A stretch of DNA of 64,000 nucleotides from Steromphala cineraria. Its lineage: Eukaryota > Mollusca > Gastropoda > Trochida > Trochidae. This document shows positions 11,608-24,300 of this stretch, piece by piece. Both the position numbers and the translations under genes were made by a program. Numbering within the stretch: position 1 is the stretch's first letter; the number at the start of each line of letters is the position of its first letter. The stretch is from positions 22,286,777-22,350,776 of the forward strand of contig OU744727.1 in the NCBI GenBank assembly GCA_916613615.1, read 5' to 3'. Under the pieces are notes generated by a model. That model was not told the origin of the DNA, did not search any database, and saw only the letters and a list, made by a program, of their open reading frames with translations.

Positions 11608-14600
11608 AAATGTTTCGGACTATTTTAACTGTTTTGTGTCTTTGTTCGTACTTCTTGGTGGTGTTAAGTTTACGAGAAAATGGGTAAGTATAATTTTTTT
11701 AACATTGTATGAAATTATGGTTAAGTTCCTTTAGTTTAATGATTAGGTGTTACTTGTTTACATAATCTTCAGGTGTAGAGAAGGGTCATACGTTGTGATC
11801 TAAGACACGAATAGCTTAAAATTAATATTCAGAAATGGATCAACAAATAAGCCTATATTTTATATTAACGCCTATCCACCAAACATCTACATTTATGTTT
11901 CTCAAAGTCAATCTTATAATTACGAATTACAACAACAATCACAAAACATTATACCATCACGCTTCGAGCCTCTAGTCATGATTCAGGTGAGCGTCTAGAT
12001 TGACTTTAAATGAAAATCATAAAAATGAATTATATCAAAGAAGGGTGCAGTAAATATGTTGAATAATGTTCATACGTTAAATTGAAGTCTATACACGGTA
12101 GTAACACGGGCAGTATTGCCTAAACAGGTCATATCCTCCACAGAGAATGCAGAGTACAGTGTTGGCTTAGAATAATGGCATCCCTGTAATTATCAGGAGT
12201 TAATGCGTCTCCTTTCCGTTTTAAAATGTGTGTTCTATCATCTGTTATCCACGCTTCATGAACTACGCCATTTTGAAAACATAATTAGAAAAGACTAACG
12301 TGACTAGGCATCATGATACAAATTCAATACACAAACAATCACACTAGCCTCGTTATTTCTGGGGGTTTTCACAGCAACGCAATTTCATTTTCGGTTATAG
12401 GTTTATCGAACACTCACTCTAAACAATTTTTACATCAACAATTACACAAGCCTAACGACCATGGCGTTAACGATTCAAGTGCGCGGGGGTTCATCTCAAT
12501 TGAACTCCGGTCTTTGCAAACATTACATCCCCGAAAAGGTTCACTTGTTACACTACAGTTGCTTAACATGATATCAATTATTACATCACAATGCAGTAGC
12601 GTCATGGACAAGATGATGTCACAAATCTATGACATTACCACAATGGGTTCAGAAAAGTGACGTTTTTGTGAACGTATCGAAAATGAATTATGGTGATTAA
12701 TAGAATGTCTCCTTCGTTTATTTTGATACAAAAACTACTAACACAAGATGGATATGTGTTTAGACTGAATTAAACACAATTGATAAAACAATTTAAGATT
12801 GTTTCAGTTATTGAAATCAACACTATTGATTTAGGTAGGATATTAAATAGTCTTTTATGGTTCATATGCACAGACAGATTTGTATCATTGTAAAACCCTT
12901 ATTTTCTGGTTTTGATTTTAAATGTTGTATTTAGAATATACAGTTCCTTTAGAATAAAATTTCCCTAAGGTTCATCCATCGAATATGCTTGGTATGTATA
13001 ACTTATTGCAACGCTCTCTAGTAATATTTACGGCTAACAATATCCGTTTTCCAGTATTGGATCCATTATGAAAAAAAACCCCATAAGATTCATAAAAATT
13101 CAAATGAAATTTTATTCACCATACTCATGTCAATTCATTTCATTGCAAATTGCATATTCTTAGAAATGGATTCCAATTTCTAATTTTCTTATATTTTGTA
13201 GTTTTCTCCCAAAAAAAGAACATTTGTTTATCAGATAACAGTTGTGAAAACGTGCTGATGAATGATCTATTACTGTAGTAAAGTAATGTTGTTTTTTTAC
13301 AAATATACAATTAAAAAAATATTCCATTTCTTTGAAGTTTATGGGGATTTTTTTATCTCAAAACGTTCAGGATTTTCAGGTACGAGTTTATATGTCGAAA
13401 AAGTATAAACAAATTTCATGATCTATTTTTTTTTATCACTTTAAAAAATTCATTTTGCTGCACATAGACGTTTTATGAAATTTTTCTGTCGTCACTCCAG
13501 AGAGACATCGACGTTTAATGTGAAGCATCAATGGTTACAGGACATATTTCATGTTTCACCATCTATCATTCTTATCACTACAACTTTGGGGGTTTTGGCG
13601 ACACATACTCAATTAATAAAATAGTTTTAATTTTCTTTAATTTTCCATCGTTCGACCCAAAAACAGATTCTGTGATCAAACTGAGTATCGATTGATTCAG
13701 GTAACTTTTTCAAATCATATTCAAAAGTCTTTCAAAGTAATTAAAATCTTTAAAATAAATTCATTTTTTTCTAATAGGTTTAACCGAAACCATTTATTTC
13801 AAATGGTTGATTTTGGTTCGGGTCTTCATGGTCCATCAGCATATAGTTATATCACCCATTTTAAAACAAAAAAATTCTGTTATCGAGATTTTTTAGGGTT
13901 TTCTCACGATTTCAACTGGACAATAATTACTCAATAAGCCCTGCCGACTGCTTCCGTGTACATTTGGGAAAATGCAAATGATATCCCGGTGTTATGCACA
14001 TTATAGGTTATATTCTCATATCTATTAGGTCTTGTGTCAGGTAAGACATTTACATAATGACATTCAGTTGTTAAGTTATTCCATATTTAGTTCTATATAA
14101 GTTAGGCAATCATGTATAGTTCCTTGGTTCGTTTATTCTGATATATTATTCATTTCTTTAATTACGTTGAATTTCGTACAGAATGGGCCATTTGAATAAT
14201 TCATGTCGAAAAGGTTTTTGGCATTGTTACATGTAATTGAGTTAGGCAAAACTTAACTTACTTGTTCCGTGTAACAAAGCTGTCAGTCTTTTGTAGTTAT
14301 GTCAGAACGAAATTCGTATTGATCACGAAATATCTTTGCATGTTAGCAAAACGTGACGTAGTCGTCTTCTCGGTTGATAACATCAATTGAAAATCAATGG
14401 CGTATGACGTGTAGTCACGATTCTTTGTGAAAGGTTGTAGTATCTTAAATCCTCATACATTATCATCTTTATAAGGAGAGTTTCACGATGGACATAAATA
14501 AACATGAGTGAGAGGAAAATACTAGCAGTGAGAATAATATTTTATGACATGCTTATTAATCTCAACAGTGTATATTGTATATTGTTCTGGTTTTAGACTT

Positions 14601-17600
14601 ACATGTGTATGAATCAATGCACCCATGAAGGACAACTATTTATTCGTCTTGAAGTGCACTAAATTGACCCATAGACCATTAATTTATTTATCATAAATTG
14701 CAATAAAACAGTTGTACCCATCATTCATGTCTTCTAACATCGGTAAACATCCCATGCCAAAAATATTCATGATACTTCAAATTAAATGTAAATAGAAATA
14801 AACATCATTGAGACAAACATCAAGGTCATAACAAAGCGGAGAGCACTCTCTTTTCACTCCCATTCCTAATACATGTACGTTCCACACAACAATGTCTCCA
14901 TATCTCCTGTATTGGTTTTGAGTTGAATGTACAATAAAAAAGATTATTTCCGAGTGCCCCTATCTCTAACACATTCAGCAATTAAATTATTTTAAATTTC
15001 TCTAAGAAAACACTTGTAACATGGACATGCACAATTACATACAAATCATTTCATTATCCGCTGGACTACAATGCTGCTCGAAGCTTTAATTCTTATGAAT
15101 ATGTTTAAACTTGTACATGAACTGCGAGAATAGGTATTCATGATGTTGGTGTTTATTTTGCAGGGACAATGTGCAGACCTATTACGTAACAAAGAAAGTG
15201 ACAACAAGCACGTCCTGCTGGCTTGTGTTTCGCTGCACGGCGTACAAGTGAGTAGAAACTATCAAAAAGCGTAATCCTAATCGAGCTTTAACTACATGGA
15301 CCAAACATTGACTCAGGATCTAGTAACATTGCATGTAAATATATCCTTTCTCATTGTTTTAATACTAGGGAAATGTTCAAACCTTTGCTGCCGCTGACTT
15401 GATTGAGATTGGTGTTTGAACTAAATATTCTGGTTTCACTACAGCTTCACGGGACAACAAACTTTCTTTTTATCTAAATAATATAGTTTTGTTCATTTTA
15501 AGACTGGCCACCACATAACATATTTTTCAGATAATGCAGATAACTTCATCTTATTTTTTATAGTTTTTTGGTTGTTGATATTTTAAAAAAAACATGCATA
15601 CCTTTTGTGAAAACAATATTTGATGTTTTTGTAAAACTTCTGAACCAGGTTCAAAGGTATTATTATAAATTGTTACTTTGTTTCTCAATTGTTCCAAAAA
15701 GTGGTCAATCTAGTTCTTAAACCAGGTTTTGGACTCGACACCGTTGCATTATTGCATTTTGCTTTCTTGAAATATGAACTTGACTTTTAAATATCAATTA
15801 ACCTCGACCTTGCCACTTCTCGATTTTCGTTTAAAGATTTTCCCAAAAAATTTAAACTGGATTTATTTTTTGTTAATTTGACCAATAAACACCTTTAATT
15901 AGCCTTTCATTTAGACAGCGTAATTATCGGCTTTGAAAAAACACACCTGGGTTAGGAGCCATAAAACTGGCGCGGGTGTGACGTGATAAGCAGACTATAC
16001 AGAGGAACGCATCATTATTGCAACTGAAATATCGCTTAACTAATTGTTTAATTACCATTGATGTGGAAATCTTTTTTACACCACATGCTTAGTAATATTA
16101 CGTCGTCAAACGATTTATCTAACTGAGTGGAAAACATTTCCTGAAAATCGTTAATTACATGTATTAGGTTTTTTCCCCTGTGTTATTGTTACGATAGATG
16201 TATTAGATAACGAGACTGATTCTGTTTATGACGTCACCAAATGGGGGCGTGACCAGTCATGCATTCATTTGTTTGGGGTCTAGGACAAATGCCACCCGGA
16301 CATAACCCACCCGGACAATTGCCACCAGGACAAATGCCACCTACAGCACTATAATGTATTCAGCACTACATTTGACATTACCACTAGGCAAATCATTGCA
16401 TTTCACGCATACACATGTGTGTTCATGCAGCATGCCAACACATTGGTCATCTAGCACCTTCATGGTCACCTTGCATTCTCTAGCGATACCCTCTAAAATG
16501 ATAGGCATGACATGACAACGTCTCCTTAAACATAGTGTTTATATGAAGAAACTATTGTATCATCATTTTAGTTTTACCTCGGAATATAATAATACTTGTG
16601 GAATATTGTTGTGATTTTTCAATATTTTCAATTTTTTAATATTGTAGTTAAAGGTATATATTGCTTCATGTAATATTAACATAACATAACTTTGTTTTAT
16701 GTCTTGTAATATTAAAAAACACTGGGTGGCATTTGTCCTAGGTGGCATTTGTCCTAGGTGGCATTTGTCCTAGGTGGCATTTGTCCTAGGTGGCATTCGT
16801 CCGGGTGGGTGATGTCCGGGTGGCATTTGTCCTGCTCCCATTTGTTTGTTGTCAGATAGGTCTAAGCGGCCAATCAAAATTGGCTTTCAAAAACGGCTTT
16901 CATCACCAAACTAAACACTTGACCATTGCGACCTTTAACGCAATATACAATATTGTAATCAGACTTTCTATATTCCAAAGAAAAAAGTGAAATATGTTTG
17001 TTGTTATGTGAACTTTTAGACGACAATAGCGATGGAATACGCAATTGCAATATTGTGCCACACGGTCAGCAGAGAGTGATAGTTATTGCATAGCATTCTC
17101 TTTATTGGCTTCACAATATTTGTGCATTTCGTGTCACGTGTTTGTTTGGAAGCAATAAGTGTGTTAGGACATTGTCAAGAGACCAAAGAATGTCTTTATA
17201 TTTGTTGATTCGTTAAGACAAGTTCGGAAGTTTTCTCAATGCAAATTTTGTAATTTAAATGTTATTTTCATTAACAAAAATAAGACTATTGATCGCCAGA
17301 GGTATGCCCCTTCTCATTGGATCATTGTAACCGGTATTCATTTCAGTGAACCCTATAGTGGAGGTTATACAAAATAATCGCCACTTCATGAAGGTTTACG
17401 AATCGTGCCTACTGATTTGACGAAACATGACCAAGTGAACATAAGAACTATTTTAACAATGTAGCTTTGCATAGTGATGAAACCGCCATTACATACTGTT
17501 TTTACATATATCTTTTGGAAAGTGTTTAGATGAAACTAGATATTCATTCTTGAGTTAAATGATTCACTTAATTGATTCATAAGAAAACATTAGTGAGATG

Positions 17601-20600
17601 TATTTCGTAATATTTTCTAAAAACTAATATTTGTCCGTGAACTTTCATGTGGGCAGAGCAGACCTGTCACAAAGAGTCAAAACAGTTGTATTGCTATCAT
17701 TTAATTTTTCATTAGTTTCAATTTCAAGTGTTGTTTTGAAATCAAAACTTATCTTAGATTCAGAGTCAGATATTATAATAAATAAATAATGTTAACTTAC
17801 AAGTTCCAATTAAGAAATGAATGTCATAATATAGTTGTGTACACGGTTATAACCTGTTTGAAACTAGTAATATAAACTTGCATAACTGGTGAGCTTGCGA
17901 AGCCAGTTATGCTAAAGTTTATATTACGAGTTTCAAACAGGTTATAACCGTGTGGACAACTATATGATGAAATTCATTTTTATAAATTCCCACTTTGTAT
18001 TTAAAGCCAGAAGTTGTGTTATATCATTTGAAATGCGATTCTGTAGTAACTTATAGCTGCTTGTCGCACTGACCTAGATATCAGTTAGACCCAGGCGGAT
18101 CTCTACCGGTTTCAAGCGCATGCAAAAATAGTTCATAACAAAAAGGGAAAAGACACATTTTTTTATTCTACAAATAATCCTTTATGAGTATCATGTTAAT
18201 AACAATAAAATGTATTGGGAAAAACTAAAAAAATATGTAAAGTTTAATTTAAATATTCCAAAATTAACAATTTGCACTCACGTATTGATACTGTCCTGTA
18301 TCGAGTGTAGAGTATCAGCTCTTAAGCTCGACGTGCTTGGGTTGTCGGTTTGACAATGAATGTAAACATTAAGTTATTTAAAGACCCTCGAGAAATAATG
18401 CCAATTGCAGGCCCGCCGATGTTAAACACTGTCGTTGACAATAACGAGTACATGTTTTCAAACACGGCAACATCGTTTTGATCATCGGGGGCCTCGAAAC
18501 TGTTAATGAAGGCAGAGAGCGTGTCACGACACCCTTTGGTGTGCACGGAATGGGGTGCCTTGAAACTGTGTTGTCGCCAGTCAGGTCATTCAGAATGGAG
18601 CTCAACTCATGCTTTTGAAATTATGTACATTACCTTGTTTAACTTCGCCCATTATCCTCATTTCTGTGACCGGAGATGTACAACTTTATTTATTTGCAAC
18701 TTAATGTTTATTCTTCAAACATACAATACAGATTATTAGGGCGAGTGTTGCTAATAAACAGAAAAATAATATTTGCTAAAAGTGAGTCCATCAAGACTGG
18801 GGTCAGGCTGGAATGTGGCTGTAAGATCAGGGGAACCCCCGAGAAATGTAGTTCCGGCACGATATCGTATAAACTTCATTTACTGAAAGTTATTTTGTAT
18901 AACCTGCAATTAGGGGTTCATTGAAATGTATACCGATCACATGACCTCGTTAGATCCAATCAGAATGGAGCATATCGTTTACATTTCAAAGTCTGAATTT
19001 ATTCTCTCATCACTGCACATGACCACGTCTCCTAAACACAATTTGGTTGATGAATCTACAATATAACGACTTACAGAAAAAAATAGTAATAGATAATGCT
19101 ATGTGTCGCTATCAACTACACATACTTTCCATTTATAGGGTATATTTATGTTTGAACTCAGTACAATTGAAACTTAAATTTACAAACAAAATAATCATTT
19201 TGGGAATGAAAGGAAAAAACAATAATCCTGTTAATGCAATCATTTTACTCGTCAAACAATATATTTATAGATGCAGTATGAATGGTTTTATACCCAAGTT
19301 AGAATACATAAAGCGTGAAATTAGACGTTACTATGATATGTCAAGATATGTATTTTTGTCAACAGAATCTGAAGAAATGTTTTTTAAATATTGGTCAACA
19401 TTACATTTACTACTTGGAAAATAAATCGGCCACCTTCTGAATGTGTACATATTAACTATGAATGTATATATGTGAAACTATATGTTATATGTTTCTTTTG
19501 AATGATGTAAATGCCTGTATCACAAAATATGGAAAATAAAAAATATAAAAAAATATTTATGTTTAGCAATTGAAATTGACGAATATGAATAAGTGAAATT
19601 TAAACTATAAGTATATGGTTCGTATACAAGAAATCATGACAAAATTACAAAATCTTTGTGCAACATTCTTGAAATACGTTTGAAGCGTCGTCGAAAAATG
19701 AAGAAGAGTTTTCTGGACGTCAAACCAATCGAGTGCCTTATGTCATCACATGATAAGTCACGTGACGAATCGATGTGTTCTAAGTCAGTGACAATGACCC
19801 AAAATATTACTTAAATATAGAATGCCAAATTGGACTTTAATCGCTTTAATTCGATTCAGTAAGCTTACTAATTCGGGCAGATATTTAGTAAGATTACTAA
19901 TTCGAATTAGTAAGCTTACTAATTCGATTTGAATCAGTAAGCTTACTAATTCGATTTGAATCAGTAACCTTACTAATTCGAATTCTGCTGTTTTCTATTA
20001 TAATTAAATATAGCATTTTACTTTAAGGGCTTAATTTTGTTAAAGAATGACAGTTAAAAAAATATATTTTTCTGTTGTTTTTTAAATCATAACATAATAA
20101 ATATAATTTATTGTATATTACTGTTCAACCCTAAACGATTAGCAATTTTATGCCGTTATGCTTTTAACTTTTATCTTAATTCTATCCTTCATATGAGTCC
20201 GATAGTTGCATTATCAAGATGATATCGTTTGATTAGTATTGGCTGATTATAGGTGTGTAATATCTATTACATTCTGTGTTGTTTTTCACATGGGGTAAAG
20301 CGCGCCCCCTTAGTCAAAATACATTTAAATATATCCATATTCCGAAATGGTAGATTAAAAAAGCATGTGCCATGTAACAGTCTATCTGACAAGTATTAGA
20401 GATATGGTTCAAGCTGCATTCTGTGCATGTCGGGGTGCCCACTCGACGCACTTATATGTTAGGGGGCGCGCTTTGTCCTGGTCTCTCCTACTAAATAGCG
20501 ACTAAAGTCCCGTTTGACACCCCGCGTACTTTATTATACATCTATTATACATCAAGTAAGAAGTTCATTCGTCAATTCAAGCCAGCTGAGCAAATAACAT

Positions 20601-21370
20601 AAAATAATGCAAACTGGCTTCCGCTACCAGCGAGGGGTCAGTTTTGTAGGAGATTTTTCTAAAACTGACCTGTGGCTTCGGTATTGTCAGACCCTTTGAG
20701 AGACAGGTCTTGCGTCCTAAGTATATTAGGTTCATCGAAGCCAGTGCGTAATTGTACGCATTGGCTTCGATGGACCTAATATACAAATGTACTTAAAAAG
20801 ACACAGAGTATCTTTCTTAAAATTTTATTTGGTTTTGATAAGCTACAAAATATATAATATGCTGATTGAAGTTCATATCTCATTTACTGGACTTGCAAAT
20901 ATATCCATTTATGCATCATATCTCTAAAATGCTTGATTTTATGGTAGAATCAAGAAAATATCTCAAATACGTTTAATATTTGAAAGTATGGATCCAATTA
21001 ATCTACCTATTAGTTACATTACCTAATAAACACTATGGAATCGAATATATCTTCCTGTCAGCTTATGATAAGGTTTCAAAATTACGTTTGGCGAATTTGC
21101 GCGCGCCACTCGAGCCACACTGTCCGGTTTTCGATCAAAATCTCGACTTTGAATGGCCATATTTTAACTCTTATGCACTGATTGGCCTTTAACTTGTTAT
21201 TTTCAGTAACAGTGAGTGGTTCCCGATGTAGTAACATCGATTTCAAAATTTGACATATGTGATCCTATCAACATACTCTGTGTCTCTTTAATGTTTCAGA
21301 ATGGGATATGTGAAGAAGTTTAGGTGTGCCCCTGGTTACCAATCAAAAGATGATGTCGGATGCTCTTTTG
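11601..21370 (+). CDS. Giant gene exons 1-3: signal peptide and EMI-like segment
   Basis: Exons: 11601-11683, 15164-15247, 21300-21370 (phases 2, 2, 1 at their ends). Exon 1 encodes a short basic start, then a hydrophobic core (TILTVLCLCSYFLVVLS), a clear signal peptide. Exons 2-3 give CWLVFRCTAYK and then KKFRCAPGYQ..DDVGC, resembling the C-terminal half of an EMI domain (RC..Y....Y.....RC.PGY....C). The N-terminal EMI half is absent or unrecognisable, so 'EMI-like' is the limit. Introns 1 and 2 are the longest (about 3.5 and 6 kb). Confidence 0.8.
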
Positions 21371-24300
21371 GTGAGTATTAGACAACACGACTAGCATGAA
21401 AGCAGTAAACATACAAACTGTGAAAGCAATGTACACACCAAATATGAATCAGTGTACAACACAATTATTTACACAATGTACACACCGAGTATAAAAACAA
21501 ATATAGTCGCAAAGCGACAATAACTGGATTCAGTCAAATATATGAGTGCCTGAGGCCTTTTGTAGCGACTTTGGCTTGATTAAATGAAAAAATTAGATTT
21601 TTTAAGGTCATTTTTGGTCATTTTTTGCACTTTGTTTTTAAAAAATGTTTTGCATGGCAAACACTTTTAGCGCAGAAACTTTTAACAGGTCGGTCTGATA
21701 CCGTTTCATGGCAGAAACTTTTTCCTTTTTGTCAAATTACCTCTTTTTTTTAATTCCCTCTAAATTCTATGGTCTGTTTTTTTTAGTTTTCTGCCCTTGA
21801 AGTTTGTGATGTTTAAATTTTAGTCAACTTTATAGGTCACAGCAAAACAGTATTAACTAGACTTTCTAGAAGTCAAATTAAGAACTACAATGCTTCAGTT
21901 ACAGTTGAGTATAAATTTCAGCTCTCTAGTGCAAGTATCTTCAGAGAAGAAAAAAGTCAAAGGTGGGTTGGGTCGGAAATTACCAAAAATGCACTAAAAG
22001 CATGACGGCGGCCAAACCACGTAACCTACAAATTTGCCATGATTTAGTTTTTTTGCAGCATTTTTTATTGCGCATCTGTTAAAAAAAGTTTCAAGTCTCT
22101 AAGTCTCATTTGAAAAAAAAGCCACTTTTGGCCTTGCTGGGCCATTTATTTATGGGCCTAACTGGCACAAAAGCTTATTGTCGCGTCTTCCTTATAAGGT
22201 CTACCAGCCTGTGTAATTTGGCTTTGGTAGCATCAGCGGTTTGTACTAAAAGTTGACCGCAAGAATCGTGCAATAATAATAATAAAAAGAAACACGTCAA
22301 TACCAATAAGGATTCAGCCTTAGGGCTCAATCCTTAATGAACAAGTATGAAAGCAATGTACACAGCCAGTATGAAAGCGGCGTACACACCAAGTATGAAA
22401 CCAATGTACACACCAAGTATGAAAGCAATGTACCCGACCAGTATGAAAGCAATGTACACACCAAGTATGAAAGCAATGTACACGGCAAGTATGAAAGCGG
22501 TGTAGACACCAGGTATGATGGTAGTCGCGTTAAGAAAAAAAGGGTTTACACAACAAGCTTAAGAACGACTTCTTTTATGGGCATTCTAGAAGTTGGGATG
22601 ATGAAGAAGATGAAGGCAATATTATGGTTATACAACTTCTTTATTCAAGATTGCGACGTTTCGAAACAGATACTAATGTCGTTATCAAGCAACATTACTT
22701 CATCTTCTTTAAAGGGGCAGTAGCACGTTTTTTGATAATTTTATATTCTAAATTTTTCACTGATAATTGTAAATTAATGCTAAATGTATTATTTTGACAG
22801 TGTCAAAAATCACATTACACAATCCAATCATCCAGAGTCAAAGGACAAAGTATGAAGATTCACATAAAATCCATTGGCGGCCATTTTGTGTGAACACCTT
22901 TTATTCATTTTCCGTAAGAAAAAGGCATCGCATGGCTAAACTTTACGTTATGTATTTGAATTATTACTGCTCCATTTAGTTATATATTGTCTTTCAATTG
23001 GAACCACTAATTTTCATTTTCCTGACATCACCCTATATACCCCCTAAAAACGTGCTACTGCCCCTTTAAGCATAATAATAATAGCAATGTACACACCAAG
23101 TAGAAAAAGCACTGTACACACCAAGTATGAAACCATTGTTCAAGATCTTGCGTTGCACAGTCATAAGGACTTGTCATGTTAATTACTGTTACAGCTGTGT
23201 GCGACGGGCAAACCAACCCCCAGGCGTGCAACATCGACTACGCGATGTCTCACATCAAGTACAGTAGCGGTAGTCTCCAGTTCTCGAGCGGCGGCTCCTG
23301 TAACAGTCCTGGAGTGTGCAGCAACTGTAACACCGGCTTCTACAACTACAATGAGAGATGTAGAAGTGCGTGCACCATCCTGCTACATCAGCAGACACAT
23401 CCTTCTGCATAAACACTGATATTCAAAATCACGAACACGAATACGCTGATGTAGCAAGATGTGGGTGTACGTGCTTATGGTCATACAAATGGCAATCACG
23501 ATAATTTGAAGATTCAAAATTACATGCTCATTATTTCGGATATAAAATCTCAGACGTCTATCGATCTTATTTGGATATTTTGGATTTTCCATATTTCTTT
23601 TGTAAAACAAACAGTATATCAATACGACTTCAATCAACATTTAATCATCGAATTCATCAAATTGAACAACAACGTTTGAATGTGTGTTGCGTTTAGGATT
23701 CTATATATCTAAGTGAGGAATCCATAGAGCTATTCATTTATTTAAACACAGTAAATGATTTAAAGTACAAAGAGTGTGTACTGATTGCAGTGTGTAAAGC
23801 TATCAGTCACTGCGACCTTGAGGAATGCACAACCCCCTGGAACCAACTGTGCACCCGCTGTGAGGGGGTGGTGCTCGACACGGTGGGAAAGAGAGCCTAC
23901 TTTCCTAACAGTCAGAAAACCGCCTGTAACAGTGAGTGATGTTGTATGACATTTATCTACTGTATTAATCTATTGCTAAAACGCTTCTGACCACTTTCAA
24001 GTGATATTTTTCTTTTTCTTTAAGATGCACAAAACATTTAGGTAACCTCAAGTCACTGTGGTAGCATTAGTGTTTTGTTGACAACGGTATAAAAGTTGAC
24101 CTCAGAATAAAGGTTGTTTAGTTTTCAGCCATTGGTCTATATGGCGTGTCATGTTCCAGCTTTATTATATGAAATGTATATAAATTAGATTGAAATGTTC
24201 GAAAACGTCGTCAACGATTATCTCAGGACAAAGTATTGACAATGCAGGAACTCGGATGATTTTATATTTATATTTAAGTCTCCCTTTATGTTCCAAAGGC

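Noticed and set aside
12313..12660. 115-codon open frame in intron 1
   Set aside because: No coding bias, no domain, and no phase-compatible splice sites with exons 1 or 2.
21500..22330. Insert between satellite blocks as a defined transposon
   Set aside because: Only a 10-bp inverted match (gacaataa type) was seen near its ends; not enough to define an element.
22337..22723. 128-codon plus-strand open frame with YESNVHTK repeats
   Set aside because: Explained by a 24-bp intronic repeat and running into a MITE; no acceptor or donor in phase with the gene.
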